From assembly GCA_945868475.1 (NCBI GenBank), contig CAMBLM010000002.1, positions 1-64,000 of the forward strand: DNA of 64,000 nt, read 5' to 3'. Shown here piece by piece: positions 52,205 through 60,753 of this stretch. The notes under the pieces are model-generated. The model worked only from the letters and a program-made list of their open reading frames with translations, did no database searches and was not told where the DNA came from. Every line of letters starts with the position of its first letter. Position 1 is the stretch's first letter. The stretch comes from an uncultured Ruminococcus sp. (GTDB lineage Bacteria; Bacillota; Clostridia; Oscillospirales; Ruminococcaceae). Both the position numbers and the translations under genes were made by a program.

Positions 52205-53599
52205 TCAGAAATTCTCTTCGATCTTTTTGTTGAGTTCGTCAACGGTTTCCTGACAAAGCGTTGCAATTTCTTCTCTCTTTACTGCCCAGTCCGTGCCGTT
52301 GAATGATGCCTGCTTGATAGCATCATCGATAATGTTAGCCTGCTCGGTAGGAAGTCCCATGTGAATGCTTGCAACAGGGTTTGCATCGGTCATTTCTCTT
52401 ACCTTGTGCCACATATCTATCATTTCATCTGTCCAGCCGTAGTCCTCACGGTACTGCTTTTCTGTGATAGCAAGCGCGCTTTCATCCTGCTCTGCGATGA
52501 GCTTGCACTTGATGAATGCAGCAGCACCCTCGGGGTTAGGCGCACCCTTGCAAAGTGCGTAAGCGTCCATATTTGCAGGGAGATAGTAGTTGTCAGCCTC
52601 GGGGTCTTTCGGCATCGGAACGAACATTATCTCGCCCTGCTCACCGAACTTGGAAAGGTCGGCCTCCCAAAGTGCCCATGTTGCGCAAGGCCAGAAAAGC
52701 GTCTTGCCCTCGCTTATTCTGTAAGGCTGTTCAGTCCAGTTGAATTCAGCCTTTGGAAGTGGGAGATCGTCTTTTTTGAGGTTGTACATAAAGTTTTCCG
52801 CACGCTCAACAGCAGCACTTGAAATGTTATTTACGACCTTGCCGTTTTCCATGCTGATAGGTGCAGTACCCGTTGTTAGAATAAACTGCGTTTCAAAATA
52901 CCAGCTGTCATAAGCGAATTTATCTTCATCACGGTCGCAGTAGTCAAGGCACATCTGTCTGAATGTGTCCCAAGTCCAGTTGTCCTCTTCAAGAAGTTCA
53001 ACGGGGTCAGCAAGACCATTTTCTTCGATCGTCTTTTTGTTGTAGATCATTACACACTTTGAGTCGGTGGCAACGGGTGCAACATAGTGTTTTCCGCCGA
53101 TAGTGTGAAGTTCCGCAAGCTTTTTGCAGCCGTCCGACCAAAGGTCGCTGTCAAAATCAAGATAATCATCAAAAGGTTCAAACATTCCGTCAATTACCTT
53201 GCTCGGGAATGTATCGAATTCCTGTGCAGGGAAAAGGTCGGGTGAAGAGCCGCCGAGAACGTTCGTTGAAAGATCGTTGTATCGGTTATCCCAGGTGGTC
53301 GGTATCCATTCAATCTTTCCGCCGTACTTTGACTCAAAAAGTTCAAGTGCAAACATCTTCGGCTTTCCGAGATCAGGGTTGATGTCATAAGTTGCAAGCC
53401 ACTTGACAGTTCCGTTTTCAAGCTTTTCATCTTCGCCGATATCAACTTCGGCAACAGCAGCCTTGTCCTCTTCGTCAAGCTCCTTTGGTGCAGTCGTTGC
53501 CGTTGTTTCGGCAGGTGTTGATGAATTTCCGCAGGCGGTCATTGAACCGATAAGCGCCATAGCGGCTGTAAAAGCAAGTACCCTCTTAAAATTTTTCAT
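52205..53599 (-). CDS. Extracellular sugar-binding lipoprotein (ABC family 1)
   Basis: 464 residues from the ATG at 53599, which follows AAGGAGAAAGAG. Lipoprotein signal with SMTAC, acidic/Thr linker, then a family-1 solute-binding fold (GTVKWLATYDINPDLGKPKMFALELFESKYGGKIEWIPTTWDNRYNDLSTNVLGGSSPDLFPAQ). It should bind an oligosaccharide for ABC import. No permease or ATPase gene is beside it, so it is an orphan that must work with components elsewhere. Cotranscribed with GH5, divergent from AraC. Confidence 0.9.
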   Translation of the reverse strand: MKNFKRVLAFTAAMALIGSMTACGNSSTPAETTATTAPKELDEEDKAAVAEVDIGEDEKLENGTVKWLATYDINPDLGKPKMFALELFESKYGGKIEWIPTTWDNRYNDLSTNVLGGSSPDLFPAQEFDTFPSKVIDGMFEPFDDYLDFDSDLWSDGCKKLAELHTIGGKHYVAPVATDSKCVMIYNKKTIEENGLADPVELLEEDNWTWDTFRQMCLDYCDRDEDKFAYDSWYFETQFILTTGTAPISMENGKVVNNISSAAVERAENFMYNLKKDDLPLPKAEFNWTEQPYRISEGKTLFWPCATWALWEADLSKFGEQGEIMFVPMPKDPEADNYYLPANMDAYALCKGAPNPEGAAAFIKCKLIAEQDESALAITEKQYREDYGWTDEMIDMWHKVREMTDANPVASIHMGLPTEQANIIDDAIKQASFNGTDWAVKREEIATLCQETVDELNKKIEENF

Positions 53600-53719
53600 A
53601 ATCTCTTTCTCCTTTTGCATTTAAGTTGAGTTTATTCGGTCACGATTTACTGTACCTATAATTTAACATATTGCAAAGGATAAAAATATCACTTTTTTGC
53701 TTTTTGTATCAAAATTATG

Positions 53720-53748
53720 TTGCTTTTTTTTCAAAATTGCTGTATAAT
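53720..53748 (+). promoter_or_regulatory. Promoter for the AraC-family gene
   Basis: TTGCTT (53720-53725), 17 nt with a T run, TATAAT (53743-53748). Confidence 0.65.
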
Positions 53749-53768
53749 AAACGCAGAGGTGAATAAAC

Positions 53769-54533
53769 GTGTCTGAATATGAAAAAGAGCTGACCTATAA
53801 AGCGTTTCTGAACCGAGAGTATGAGTTCAGACATTCGCCGTTTGAAAAAGAGTTTGAATTTTATGACTGCGTTAAGAAAGGCGATGTCAGCGCAGTTGAA
53901 AAGGTTATGACACCGCTCGGCGGAAACGGCGCAGGTGTGCTTTCCGAAGACTCGCTTCGCAACCTTAAATATCATTTTATCGTAACGATAGCACTTGTAA
54001 CACGCTTCTGCGTCGAGGGAGGAATGGAAATGGAAACCGCCTATACCCTCAGCGACCTCTATATAATAAAAGCAGATAAATGTTCGACCGAAGCAGAGCT
54101 TCACAAACTCCATAAAGAGGCCGTCCTCGAGTTTACAAAGCTTATGAACAAGCTTGCCCACGGAAATATCTATTCCAAACCCGTTATAATGACAATGGAC
54201 TATATCTATGACAACCTCCACTCAAAAATAAGCGAAAATGACATTGCCGATCATGTTTCCTTGAGTCATTCATATCTGTCACGGCTTTTTAAAAATGAAG
54301 TCGGCGTGACGATATCAGCGTATATCGCGATAAAGCGCATTGAAACAGCGCAGAATATGCTAAAATATTCCGATTTCTCGTCAGCAGATATCGCAAACTA
54401 CCTCGCATTCACTTCGCACAGCCACTTTATAAGCGTTTTCCGAAAATATACGGGAATGACCCCGAATGAATTCCGCAAAAAATATTACCGCGACAATTGG
54501 GGCAACAATACTTATAAAAGAACAAAGAAATGA
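53769..54533 (+). CDS. AraC-family regulator of the beta-glucan locus
   Basis: 254 residues from a GTG start after AGAGGTG. The first 150 residues are a helical domain of unknown ligand; the C-terminal 100 are a double HTH of AraC type (MDYIYDNLHSKISENDIADHVSLSHSYLSRLFKNEVGVTISAYIAIKRIETAQNMLKYSDFSSADIANYLAFTSHSHFISVFRKYTGMTPNEFRKKYY). It lies between the binding-protein/GH5 pair (minus) and GH16 (plus) and probably controls both; GH16 has a -10 (TATAAT) but no -35, which fits activation. Confidence 0.9.
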   Translation: MSEYEKELTYKAFLNREYEFRHSPFEKEFEFYDCVKKGDVSAVEKVMTPLGGNGAGVLSEDSLRNLKYHFIVTIALVTRFCVEGGMEMETAYTLSDLYIIKADKCSTEAELHKLHKEAVLEFTKLMNKLAHGNIYSKPVIMTMDYIYDNLHSKISENDIADHVSLSHSYLSRLFKNEVGVTISAYIAIKRIETAQNMLKYSDFSSADIANYLAFTSHSHFISVFRKYTGMTPNEFRKKYYRDNWGNNTYKRTKK

Positions 54534-54611
54534 TACTTACAGCAAATTTTTGATATATAAAAATGCGAATCCCTACTATAATATATAAAAACAGCGAAAG
54601 GAACTTCACCT

Positions 54612-55373
54612 ATGAAAAATATCGTAAAAAAAATTAAAACAGCGGCAATTTTTATCTCCTGTGCAGTGATGTTATGCTCCTGCGCATCTTCAAACGCAGT
54701 TTCGGAAGAGCCGAAAGAAGAAAGCATCTCAAACGTCACATTTGAAAACGGCAGTTCTTCGCTTTTCGAGTGCTCGGACGGCTGGACAAACGGAAATATG
54801 TTCAACGTCACTTGGCGCGCCGAAAACTGTACCTTTGAGAACGGAGTAATGGGTCTTACCATTGATAAGGACAGCAAAGCCGGAACAGTTCCGTATTCTG
54901 GCGCAGAGTACCGCTCCAAGGATTTTTACGGCTATGGCAGATATGAAGTCAGAATGAAAGCAATAAAAAATGACGGCGTTGTTTCCTCATTTTTCACCTA
55001 TACAGGTCCGTCCGACAATAACCCTTGGGACGAGATAGATATTGAAATTCTCGGCAAGGACACAACGAAAGTCCAGTTCAATTACTTCACCAACGGTCAG
55101 GGCAATCACGAATTTATGTATGACCTCGGCTTTGACGCATCTGAAGATTTCCACGACTACGCTTTTGAGTGGTATGAAGATAAAATAGTGTGGTTCGTTG
55201 ACGGCAAAGAGGCTTATACAGCAACGGAAAATATCCCCGTCACCGAAGGTAAAATTATGATGAACGCATGGTGCGGAACCGGCGTTGACAGCTGGCTCAA
55301 TCCATTTGACGACAGCAAAATGCCGCTTACTGCAGAGTATGAAAAGATCTCGTTTACTCCTTTTGATGAGTGA
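54612..55373 (+). CDS. GH16 licheninase-like lipoprotein
   Basis: 253 residues. Lipoprotein signal with lipobox LCSC, then a GH16 jelly roll with the catalytic strand [28 protein letters not shown] (Glu-x-Asp-x-x-Glu arrangement DEIDIE) and [31 protein letters not shown], as in bacterial beta-1,3-1,4-glucanases. It should cut mixed-linkage glucan at the cell surface; products would go to the binding protein and GH5. ATG after GAAAGGA. Terminator at 55492. Confidence 0.93.
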   Translation: MKNIVKKIKTAAIFISCAVMLCSCASSNAVSEEPKEESISNVTFENGSSSLFECSDGWTNGNMFNVTWRAENCTFENGVMGLTIDKDSKAGTVPYSGAEYRSKDFYGYGRYEVRMKAIKNDGVVSSFFTYTGPSDNNPWDEIDIEILGKDTTKVQFNYFTNGQGNHEFMYDLGFDASEDFHDYAFEWYEDKIVWFVDGKEAYTATENIPVTEGKIMMNAWCGTGVDSWLNPFDDSKMPLTAEYEKISFTPFDE

Positions 55374-55385
55374 GTTTAGGGGATA

Positions 55386-55460
55386 TATGCACACCAAGAT
55401 GAACAGTGGCCAAAGCTCGCCCTCGTCAAGGAAATTACGGAAGAAGTCTGGGATAAATAA
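55386..55460 (+). pseudogene. 3' scrap of an unidentified gene
   Basis: Just after the GH16 stop the plus strand reads YAHQDEQWPKLALVKEITE then EVWDK and a stop. It looks like the C-terminus of a real protein but the frame has no start and runs into the GH16 end. The family is not recognised. Confidence 0.35.
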
Positions 55461-55491
55461 ATTCGTTTTTGCCATTGGATAATATACATAT

Positions 55492-55534
55492 AAATCGGCT
55501 GCAAGTGAAAAATAGCACTTGCAGCCGATTTTTT
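55492..55534 (+). terminator. Intrinsic terminator after GH16
   Basis: AATCGGCTGCAAGTG, 8-base loop, CACTTGCAGCCGATT, then TTTT. Confidence 0.93.
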
Positions 55535-55542
55535 GATATAGT

Positions 55543-55586
55543 AAAATACCACGCAAACAACGTATCATACCCGTTTGCAGGGCGAT
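55543..55586. repeat. GCCCTGCAAA hairpin repeat, decayed copy 3
   Basis: AAATACCACGCAAACAACGTATCATACCCGTTTGCAGGGCGATTT: right arm intact, left arm degraded. Sits downstream of the broken membrane-protein gene. Confidence 0.6.
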
Positions 55587-55608
55587 TTGCATTTCCGCTT
55601 AAACTTCA

Positions 55609-56106
55609 TCATAAAAGAGTGCATATCCAAGCGGCCAGAGCGCAGGCAGGAATATATACGATAAAATGTATAAAATGCTGTTTTTTGTTATATCCAAACA
55701 TATGCGGTCCAACTATGCCCTTGACCTCGGGGTAAAAATGCGGAAAAAGTTTGATCGGCACAAAAGATACCAGTCAAAGAAAAGTATATCATAGATCTCC
55801 ATAATATAAAGCACTGCGATAAATCTTACGAAGAACTGCAGAAAGCCAAATCCGTTTTTTACTCCGTCCCATACACCGAGAACCAATGCACCCGCAAACA
55901 GCAAAAGTGCTGTCACAGCTATTATCCGGCCAATGATATGTGCACCGTGAAATCTCTTTTTTTATCGGGAATAACAGCAAGTATATCTTTGTGCGCCGAA
56001 GAAAAAAACGCTTATCCTGAATAAAACCGACTTCTGCATACAATATAAGAAAATATGCCGCCATGGCCATAACCGCCGAAACTATCGTTACTGCCATTTT
56101 TATCAC
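55609..56106 (-). pseudogene. Frameshifted membrane protein gene
   Basis: Three minus-strand frames join into one protein of about 165 residues: MAVTIVSAVMAMAAYFLILYAEVG ... LLLFPIKK / RFHGAHIIGRIIAVTALLLFAGALVLGVWDG ... FVRFIAVLYIMEIYDILFFDWYLL / KLFPHFYPEVKGIVGPHMFGYNKKQHFIHFIVY. The first break is at an A7 run (one base too many), the second near 55760. About four membrane helices are predicted. It resembles unnamed membrane proteins of Clostridia. Sequencing error is possible for the homopolymer break. Confidence 0.65.
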
Positions 56107-56298
56107 CTCATATAAAATTTATCAGCCAAAGATCAAGGAGCTTAAAGCTGACATATCAATATCACTTTTGGGAAACCAAAGAATATTGTTATTGAATATA
56201 TTATACCACTTCGGTTAGCATAAAGCAACTTCTTTTTTGTAATTTTGACAAATATGCGATTTTTTGAAAATTTACTCTTAACAAGCCAAAACAAATAT

Positions 56299-56339
56299 GA
56301 TAAGATAACTATGTTATCCAATAACAATGTTATCTTATC
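56299..56339. promoter_or_regulatory. Likely TetR operator
   Basis: GATAAGATAAC and its complement GTTATCTTATC flank a 19-base spacer that itself contains GATAACTATGTTATC symmetry. It lies 18-58 nt before the TetR start codon, in the gap to the divergent broken membrane gene. Confidence 0.65.
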
Positions 56340-56356
56340 AGGAACGGAGTAGTTGA

Positions 56357-56977
56357 ATGCGCCTGCTGAATGATGAACTTGCAAAAAATATACTTGAAGC
56401 AAGCAAAAAGGAATTTCTCAAAAAAGGCTTTCAGAAAGCATCTGTGCGAAGCATTGTCGCCGCTGTGAATGTAACAACGGGCGCAGTCTACCGCTACTAT
56501 GAAAACAAGGAAGCACTCTTTGATGCGCTTGTAAAAGCACCTGCCGAGGAGCTTTATGAGCTCTATCGAAGCTATAATGAGGATTTTTCCGATCAGGAAT
56601 TAAACGAGCAAATGGACGCGCTTTCCGATGGAATTGAGGACGACACAGACGGTATGCTCGGCTTCATCTATGAGCATTATGATGCATTCAAACTTATCGC
56701 CTGCTGCTCCGAAGGAACAAAATACGCCGATTATGTCGAGCGGCTCATCGAGATAGAAACAAGGTCGAGCATAAAGCTTATCCGACTTATGCAGGCGGAC
56801 GGAAAGATCAGTCCCGATTTCGACGAACAGCTTGTGCATATTATTTCAAGTACAATGTTCAACGGAGTCTTCGAGATAATCTCCCACAACGAGCCTATCG
56901 AAACCGCTCGGGAGCATATCCACATATTAAAGGAATTCTACACCGCAGGCTGGTATAAAATTTTAGGGATCAATTGA
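56357..56977 (+). CDS. TetR family regulator
   Basis: 206 residues. N-terminal TetR HTH about 10-55 (LEASKKEFLKKGFQKASVRSIVAAVNVTTGAVYRYYENKEALFDALV) and an all-helical ligand domain of unknown specificity. ATG after ACGGAG. Its probable operator is just upstream, so autoregulation is likely; other targets may be the divergent membrane gene (now broken) or feoAB downstream, though the latter has its own iron box. Confidence 0.92.
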   Translation: MRLLNDELAKNILEASKKEFLKKGFQKASVRSIVAAVNVTTGAVYRYYENKEALFDALVKAPAEELYELYRSYNEDFSDQELNEQMDALSDGIEDDTDGMLGFIYEHYDAFKLIACCSEGTKYADYVERLIEIETRSSIKLIRLMQADGKISPDFDEQLVHIISSTMFNGVFEIISHNEPIETAREHIHILKEFYTAGWYKILGIN

Positions 56978-56999
56978 TCCCTGATTTATTGTATACCGG

Positions 57000-57017
57000 T
57001 TAGTTAACGCTAACTAA
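57000..57017. promoter_or_regulatory. DtxR/IdeR-like iron box before feoA
   Basis: TTAGTTAACGCTAACTAA is near-palindromic and close to the DtxR consensus (TTAGGTTAGCCTAACCTAA), one base shorter. It lies 25 nt before feoA. Iron-loaded DtxR-type repressor would shut off iron uptake. Just upstream, overlapping the tetR stop, is the perfect palindrome GGGATCAATTGATCCC. Confidence 0.65.
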
Positions 57018-57042
57018 ACACATTTTAAAAGGAGAATGATCT

Positions 57043-57270
57043 ATGCCAAAGCTCACCGAACTCAAAGACGGTCAGAAAGCAAAAATCACGGGTATCAACG
57101 GCGACAGACGCTACCTTTCGAGAGTGACCTCGATCGGGCTGAATGTCGGCTGCGATATCGAAGTGCTGCAAAATGTCAGGAACCGTCCCGTGCTTGTTTA
57201 CGGACGCGACACGATGATAGCACTCAACCGCAATGAATCCGAAAGAATAACCGTGGAGGTGACAAAGTAA
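57043..57270 (+). CDS. feoA: Ferrous iron transport protein FeoA
   Basis: 75 residues, an SH3-like small protein that assists FeoB: MPKLTELKDGQKAKITGINGDRRYLSRVTSIGLNVGCDIEVLQNV...DTMIALNRNESERITVEVTK. ATG after AAAGGAGAATGATCT. Its stop overlaps the feoB start (TAATG). Confidence 0.93.
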   Translation: MPKLTELKDGQKAKITGINGDRRYLSRVTSIGLNVGCDIEVLQNVRNRPVLVYGRDTMIALNRNESERITVEVTK

Positions 57271-58508
57271 TGTCGGCAGAAAAGAAAATCGCGCTGCTCG
57301 GACAGCCGAACTCGGGCAAATCCACCGTGTTCAATATGCTCACGGGCGCACATCAGCATGTAGGAAACTGGCCCGGAAAGACCGTTGAAAAGGTCGAGGG
57401 CGAATTTACATACGGAGATACAAAATATCTCATCGCCGACCTCCCCGGAACATACAGCCTTTCGGCGAATTCCGACGAGGAGATCGTCACCCGTGACTAT
57501 ATCGCATCGGGCGGAGCGGATATCGTTTGTATCCTCGCCGATTCATCTCAGCTTGAACGAAGCCTTTTTATGCTTTCGGATTATGCAGGCATAACCGTCC
57601 CTGCAATGCTCGTTCTGACAATGACGGACGTTGCCAAAGCACAGGGCAAAAAGATAAACATTGCCAAGCTTTCGGAAAAACTCGGAATACCCGTTGTTTC
57701 GATAGTCGCACCCGATAAAAAGAGCTACGGCAGCTTTTACAAGGCTCTCGAAGAAGCCGCAAAAGCACAGAAACAGCTTGATTTTTCCGCGCTCACCGAA
57801 CTTTACAAAAACGGAGAGCAGAAAGCCGCTTATGCCAAAGCACTTGCGCTCGTTCCCGAAAATGGCGTGGAAAAATATTCTTCCGAATGGCTCGCAGCAA
57901 AGCTTCTTGAGGGCGACAATGCCGTTATCAACAAGCTGTCCTCCGCTTCGGACAGAAGCACACTGAAAAAATTTGCGCAGGAAAATCCCGATGGCAGCCT
58001 TTACACCAGTGACTGCAAATTTGAGTGGATAGATGGTCTGCTTTCCGATACCGTAACAAAAACGAAGAAAACATCGGAAATATTGACGAAATTCGACCGC
58101 GCGGCTATCTCAAAACGCTGGGGAAAGCTTATTTCCATAGGCATTGTTCTTCTCGGAATAATCGGCTCGTTCATCGTTGCCGCACCGCTTATGGGAATCG
58201 GCAGTGCGATACCGTCGGTTCTTACTCCGCTTATAAACGCTATCGGAATGCCCGAAATGCTCGCTTCATTCATCAACAGCACACTTATAACCGCGCTCGG
58301 CTGGGTGTTCTCAATGGCAGGCTTCGTTTTCGGAATAAACCTTGTGTTCGGACTTATTGAGGAAGTCGGCTATATGGCTCGCGTTTCCTACGTTTTCGAC
58401 AACACAATGAACAAGCTCGGCCTGCAGGGCAAATCCATTATGCCTATGCTTGTGAGCTTCGGCTGTACTATCGGCGGTGCCGCCGGAACAAGGGTCATCG
58501 ACTCATAA
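57270..58508 (+). pseudogene. feoB: C-terminally truncated ferrous iron transporter FeoB
   Basis: 412 residues where FeoB normally has 650 or more. The G domain is complete (GQPNSGKSTVFNMLTG, DLPGTYSL, TMTDVAKA), and two or three membrane helices follow (IGIVLLGIIGSFIVAAPL; FINSTLITALGWVFSMAGFVFGINLVFGL). It stops right after the conserved line VSFGCTIGGAAGTRVID: the next codons are TCA TAA and unrelated sequence. The rest of the membrane core is gone, so iron transport should be lost. The WYL gene begins 36 nt later. Confidence 0.88.
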
Positions 58509-58543
58509 TTTAATCTTTTTAACTATACTCACAACCAAGCTCC

Positions 58544-59497
58544 TTAATCTATATAACAAACATTCTCCCCCTGACTCCTGACCCACATATCGACCCCATC
58601 ACCAAAAACCTCCGCAGAAATAATATATCCATCGGAAACCTTCTCCAAGATCTTAGCCGTGGGTAAACGGTCAAGAACAGCGTCAACATTTTTGCCCTTG
58701 TATATAAACTTTATCTTCCGCAGTCTGCCGCCGTACATGAACTGTATCCGCTTGCGGAACTCGCCCTCCTCGAACCTGTCCTTGTACGGTATGTCAAAAT
58801 GCCTGTCCAACACCTCAAAACGCCTTATCCTGTCAATTCTGTATATCGTCGGAAAAATATCATCCTTGTTGCGGAACTCTTTCTCCCTGTCAATGTCCTC
58901 GATAAACGCCGTCAGATAAAAATAAAACTCCGAAAACATTATCCCAACCGGCTCGATCACTCGCTCCACGACCGTACCGTCCTGCTTTTCGTATTCTATC
59001 TTCATGCAAAGCTGCTTTTGTACAGCCTCGCCGATCTCCCACATCGACTCAAGATACTTCCTGTGATGACTGAGTTCAACATAGTGGAACATCTCGTTCG
59101 TGATAAGCTCCCTCACCGTCCGCTGATTTTTCATCGGCACACAGCCCCTCAGAAGCTTGTTGATTATCGGCTCCATCTCCGACTTCGTGAACGCACGGCT
59201 CTCCAAAAGTATCTTGCATACCGCAAGTGCCTCACTGTTCGTCAGCGCGTCCTCGCCCCTCGTCACAAGCCGATATCCACCGTCCTCACGGCTGTAAATA
59301 AGCTCACGCCGAACGTCACCCTCGGCAGCCTTGTCCTCAAAAAACATTCTCAGATCATCAATGTCACGCTGTATCGTCCTCTGATTTACCCCGAAATACT
59401 CCGCTTCTGCCGTCTTGTTTATCACTTCGCCGTCCATAAGCTTCGTGTATATCGAAAGTACCCTGCTGTATTTGAATCCGTTGCTCATTTTATCCAT
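58544..59497 (-). CDS. WYL-domain (YafY-type) transcriptional regulator
   Basis: 317 residues. N-terminal HTH_11-like winged helix about 8-60 (YSRVLSIYTKLMDGEVINKTAEAEYFGVNQRTIQRDIDDLRMFFED), then a WYL-type ligand domain about 150-240 (LCMKIEYEKQDGTVVERVIEPVGIMFSEFYFYLTAF) and a WCX-like end. WYL regulators often sense nucleic acid or nucleotide signals; the target here is unknown. The nearest candidates are the truncated feo genes and the adjacent 195-bp repeat. Confidence 0.9.
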   Translation of the reverse strand: MDKMSNGFKYSRVLSIYTKLMDGEVINKTAEAEYFGVNQRTIQRDIDDLRMFFEDKAAEGDVRRELIYSREDGGYRLVTRGEDALTNSEALAVCKILLESRAFTKSEMEPIINKLLRGCVPMKNQRTVRELITNEMFHYVELSHHRKYLESMWEIGEAVQKQLCMKIEYEKQDGTVVERVIEPVGIMFSEFYFYLTAFIEDIDREKEFRNKDDIFPTIYRIDRIRRFEVLDRHFDIPYKDRFEEGEFRKRIQFMYGGRLRKIKFIYKGKNVDAVLDRLPTAKILEKVSDGYIISAEVFGDGVDMWVRSQGENVCYID

Positions 59498-59517
59498 TTT
59501 TCATCACCGTTATATAA

Positions 59518-59712
59518 AGGTCACCTCTAAAAACCACCGGCTAAAGCCTTAGCACCTCATCTGCTTGCAGATTTTCCGTCATCTTGCACATAAATTTCTT
59601 GACATACGACATGTATGCAAATTCTTGCTTTGCAATAACTGCGAAATTTCTATACAATCTGACGAAAAATCTGACTGCGCATCTGAGGCACTATGGTTTT
59701 TAGAGGTGACCT
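59518..59712. repeat. 195-bp MITE-like inverted repeat
   Basis: Perfect 19-bp terminal inverted repeats AGGTCACCTCTAAAAACCA / TGGTTTTTAGAGGTGACCT, and inner matching arms CATCTGC...GATTTTCCGTCA and TGACGAAAAATCTGACTGCGCATCTGAGG. No ORF. Different from the ATACTAA family; only one copy here. It lies just upstream of the WYL gene. Confidence 0.8.
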
Positions 59713-60039
59713 AAACATATTTTTATTTTACAACAAATTTCTGCATATTTCAACCAATCTATTACATTTTACTCCATTAAAGTAATTTTTTGTATAAATA
59801 ATAGAAATCGGTAAATCAACTTTGTGCAGCTTTTTTATTTCAATATAATTATATAACCCCTGCTATGACAGCCATTGTCTATCTCGCAAAAATTTCCTTC
59901 TTTTTTTATTATAATACATAAAATTCCATAATTCAACCCTTTAGAGAATATTTTTTATACCTTAAAGATGTTTGCAGCTGCATAAAATATAGTATAAAGT
60001 TATAATATAAGTATAAAAAGCAAAAAAAGAAGGTGCATT
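59713..60039. other. AT-rich intergenic stretch
   Basis: No gene recognised. Contains several TATAAT-like runs (for example GTTATAATATAAG near 60000) that probably hold the promoter of the XRE gene at 60040, but no clear -35. Confidence 0.5.
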
Positions 60040-60402
60040 ATGAGTTTTGAACGGGAAAAGATCGCATATAACGTCGGACTGCGTATCCGTGACTTCCGCA
60101 ATCAGCGCGGATTAAGCCAAGAAGCGCTCGCACTGAATTCGGGCATACACCCGGCCTACCTCGGCAAAGTCGAACGAGGGGAAAAATGTCCCACCGTAGA
60201 TACACTGTATAAAATTTGCTCGGGTCTGAAAATTTCAATGTCCGAACTGCTCGATTTTAATATCGAAGTCAAACCGACCTCGGAAGAAGCTATGCACCGC
60301 ATCGCCGCCGTTCTTTCGCAGACCGACGAAACAACCGCTGTAAAAATTGCCGATATTGTTGAAAGCATTGCTGAAATAAACAAAACCAAGCCGCAGAATT
60401 GA
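60040..60402 (+). CDS. XRE-family HTH regulator
   Basis: 120 residues with an HTH_3 domain about 12-67 (NVGLRIRDFRNQRGLSQEALALNSGIHPAYLGKVERGEKCPTVDTLYKICSGLKISMSELLDF) and a short helical tail (DETTAVKIADIVESIAEINKT). ATG after AAGAAGGTGC. Resembles phage- or plasmid-type repressors, but no phage genes are near. Followed by a bidirectional terminator. Confidence 0.9.
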   Translation: MSFEREKIAYNVGLRIRDFRNQRGLSQEALALNSGIHPAYLGKVERGEKCPTVDTLYKICSGLKISMSELLDFNIEVKPTSEEAMHRIAAVLSQTDETTAVKIADIVESIAEINKTKPQN

Positions 60403-60458
60403 ACCCTGCGGCTTGAATTTTATTTGACAGACTTTTGCCGCATTTCCAAAAGCTACAC
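60375..60458 (-). ncRNA. Candidate small RNA antisense to the end of the XRE gene
   Basis: A shared-box promoter on the minus strand (60465-60505) points left. The expected transcript of about 80 nt has a small stem (CTTTTG / CAAAAG) and ends in CAAGCCGCAG-loop-CTGCGGCTTG followed by GTTTTGTTTATTT. No ORF of note. It overlaps the last bases of the XRE gene in antisense. Prediction only. Confidence 0.35.
60387..60425. terminator. Bidirectional terminator after the XRE gene
   Basis: CAAGCCGCAG, 9-base loop, CTGCGGCTTG, with AATTTTATTT to the right and, on the other strand, GTTTTGTTTATTT. Confidence 0.82.
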
Positions 60459-60464
60459 TTAGTA

Positions 60465-60505
60465 ATTATATCACACTCAAATCCGAAAAAGGTATGCTGT
60501 CAGCT
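60465..60505 (-). promoter_or_regulatory. Shared-box promoter, third copy (minus strand)
   Basis: AGCTGACAGCATACC (60505-60491), exactly 20 nt, TATAAT (60470-60465). The box is identical to the kinase-gene copy. There is no protein gene in the proper direction. Confidence 0.6.
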
Positions 60506-60753
60506 AACTTCCGCTCCTGCACCGGCGCACAAAGCTCTCGGAGCTGCGGAATTTGTCTTCACAAAAATTATATCTGTACCCGTAAGCTTCCCCCATTCAT
60601 TTTCCCCAAACTCCAAGCATATAAATAACATAACCACAAATTTAATCTGTTCGCGAGCATAAACTCATTTTCCGCAAACAAGCGAAAAACTGAGCCATAT
60701 CGTGAACTGCCAACGGGGAGCTTCCCCACCAAATTTGCATTGGAGTGAGAGTA
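60506..60753. other. Intergenic stretch without a recognisable gene
   Basis: Between the shared box and the spoIIID fragment. Short opposing ORFs of the track (60435 plus, 60568 and 60642 minus) have no ribosome site or family look. Confidence 0.5.

Noticed and set aside
56142-56402. 86-aa minus-strand ORF in the tetR upstream gap
   Set aside because: Overlaps the operator and tetR start; AT-rich chance frame.
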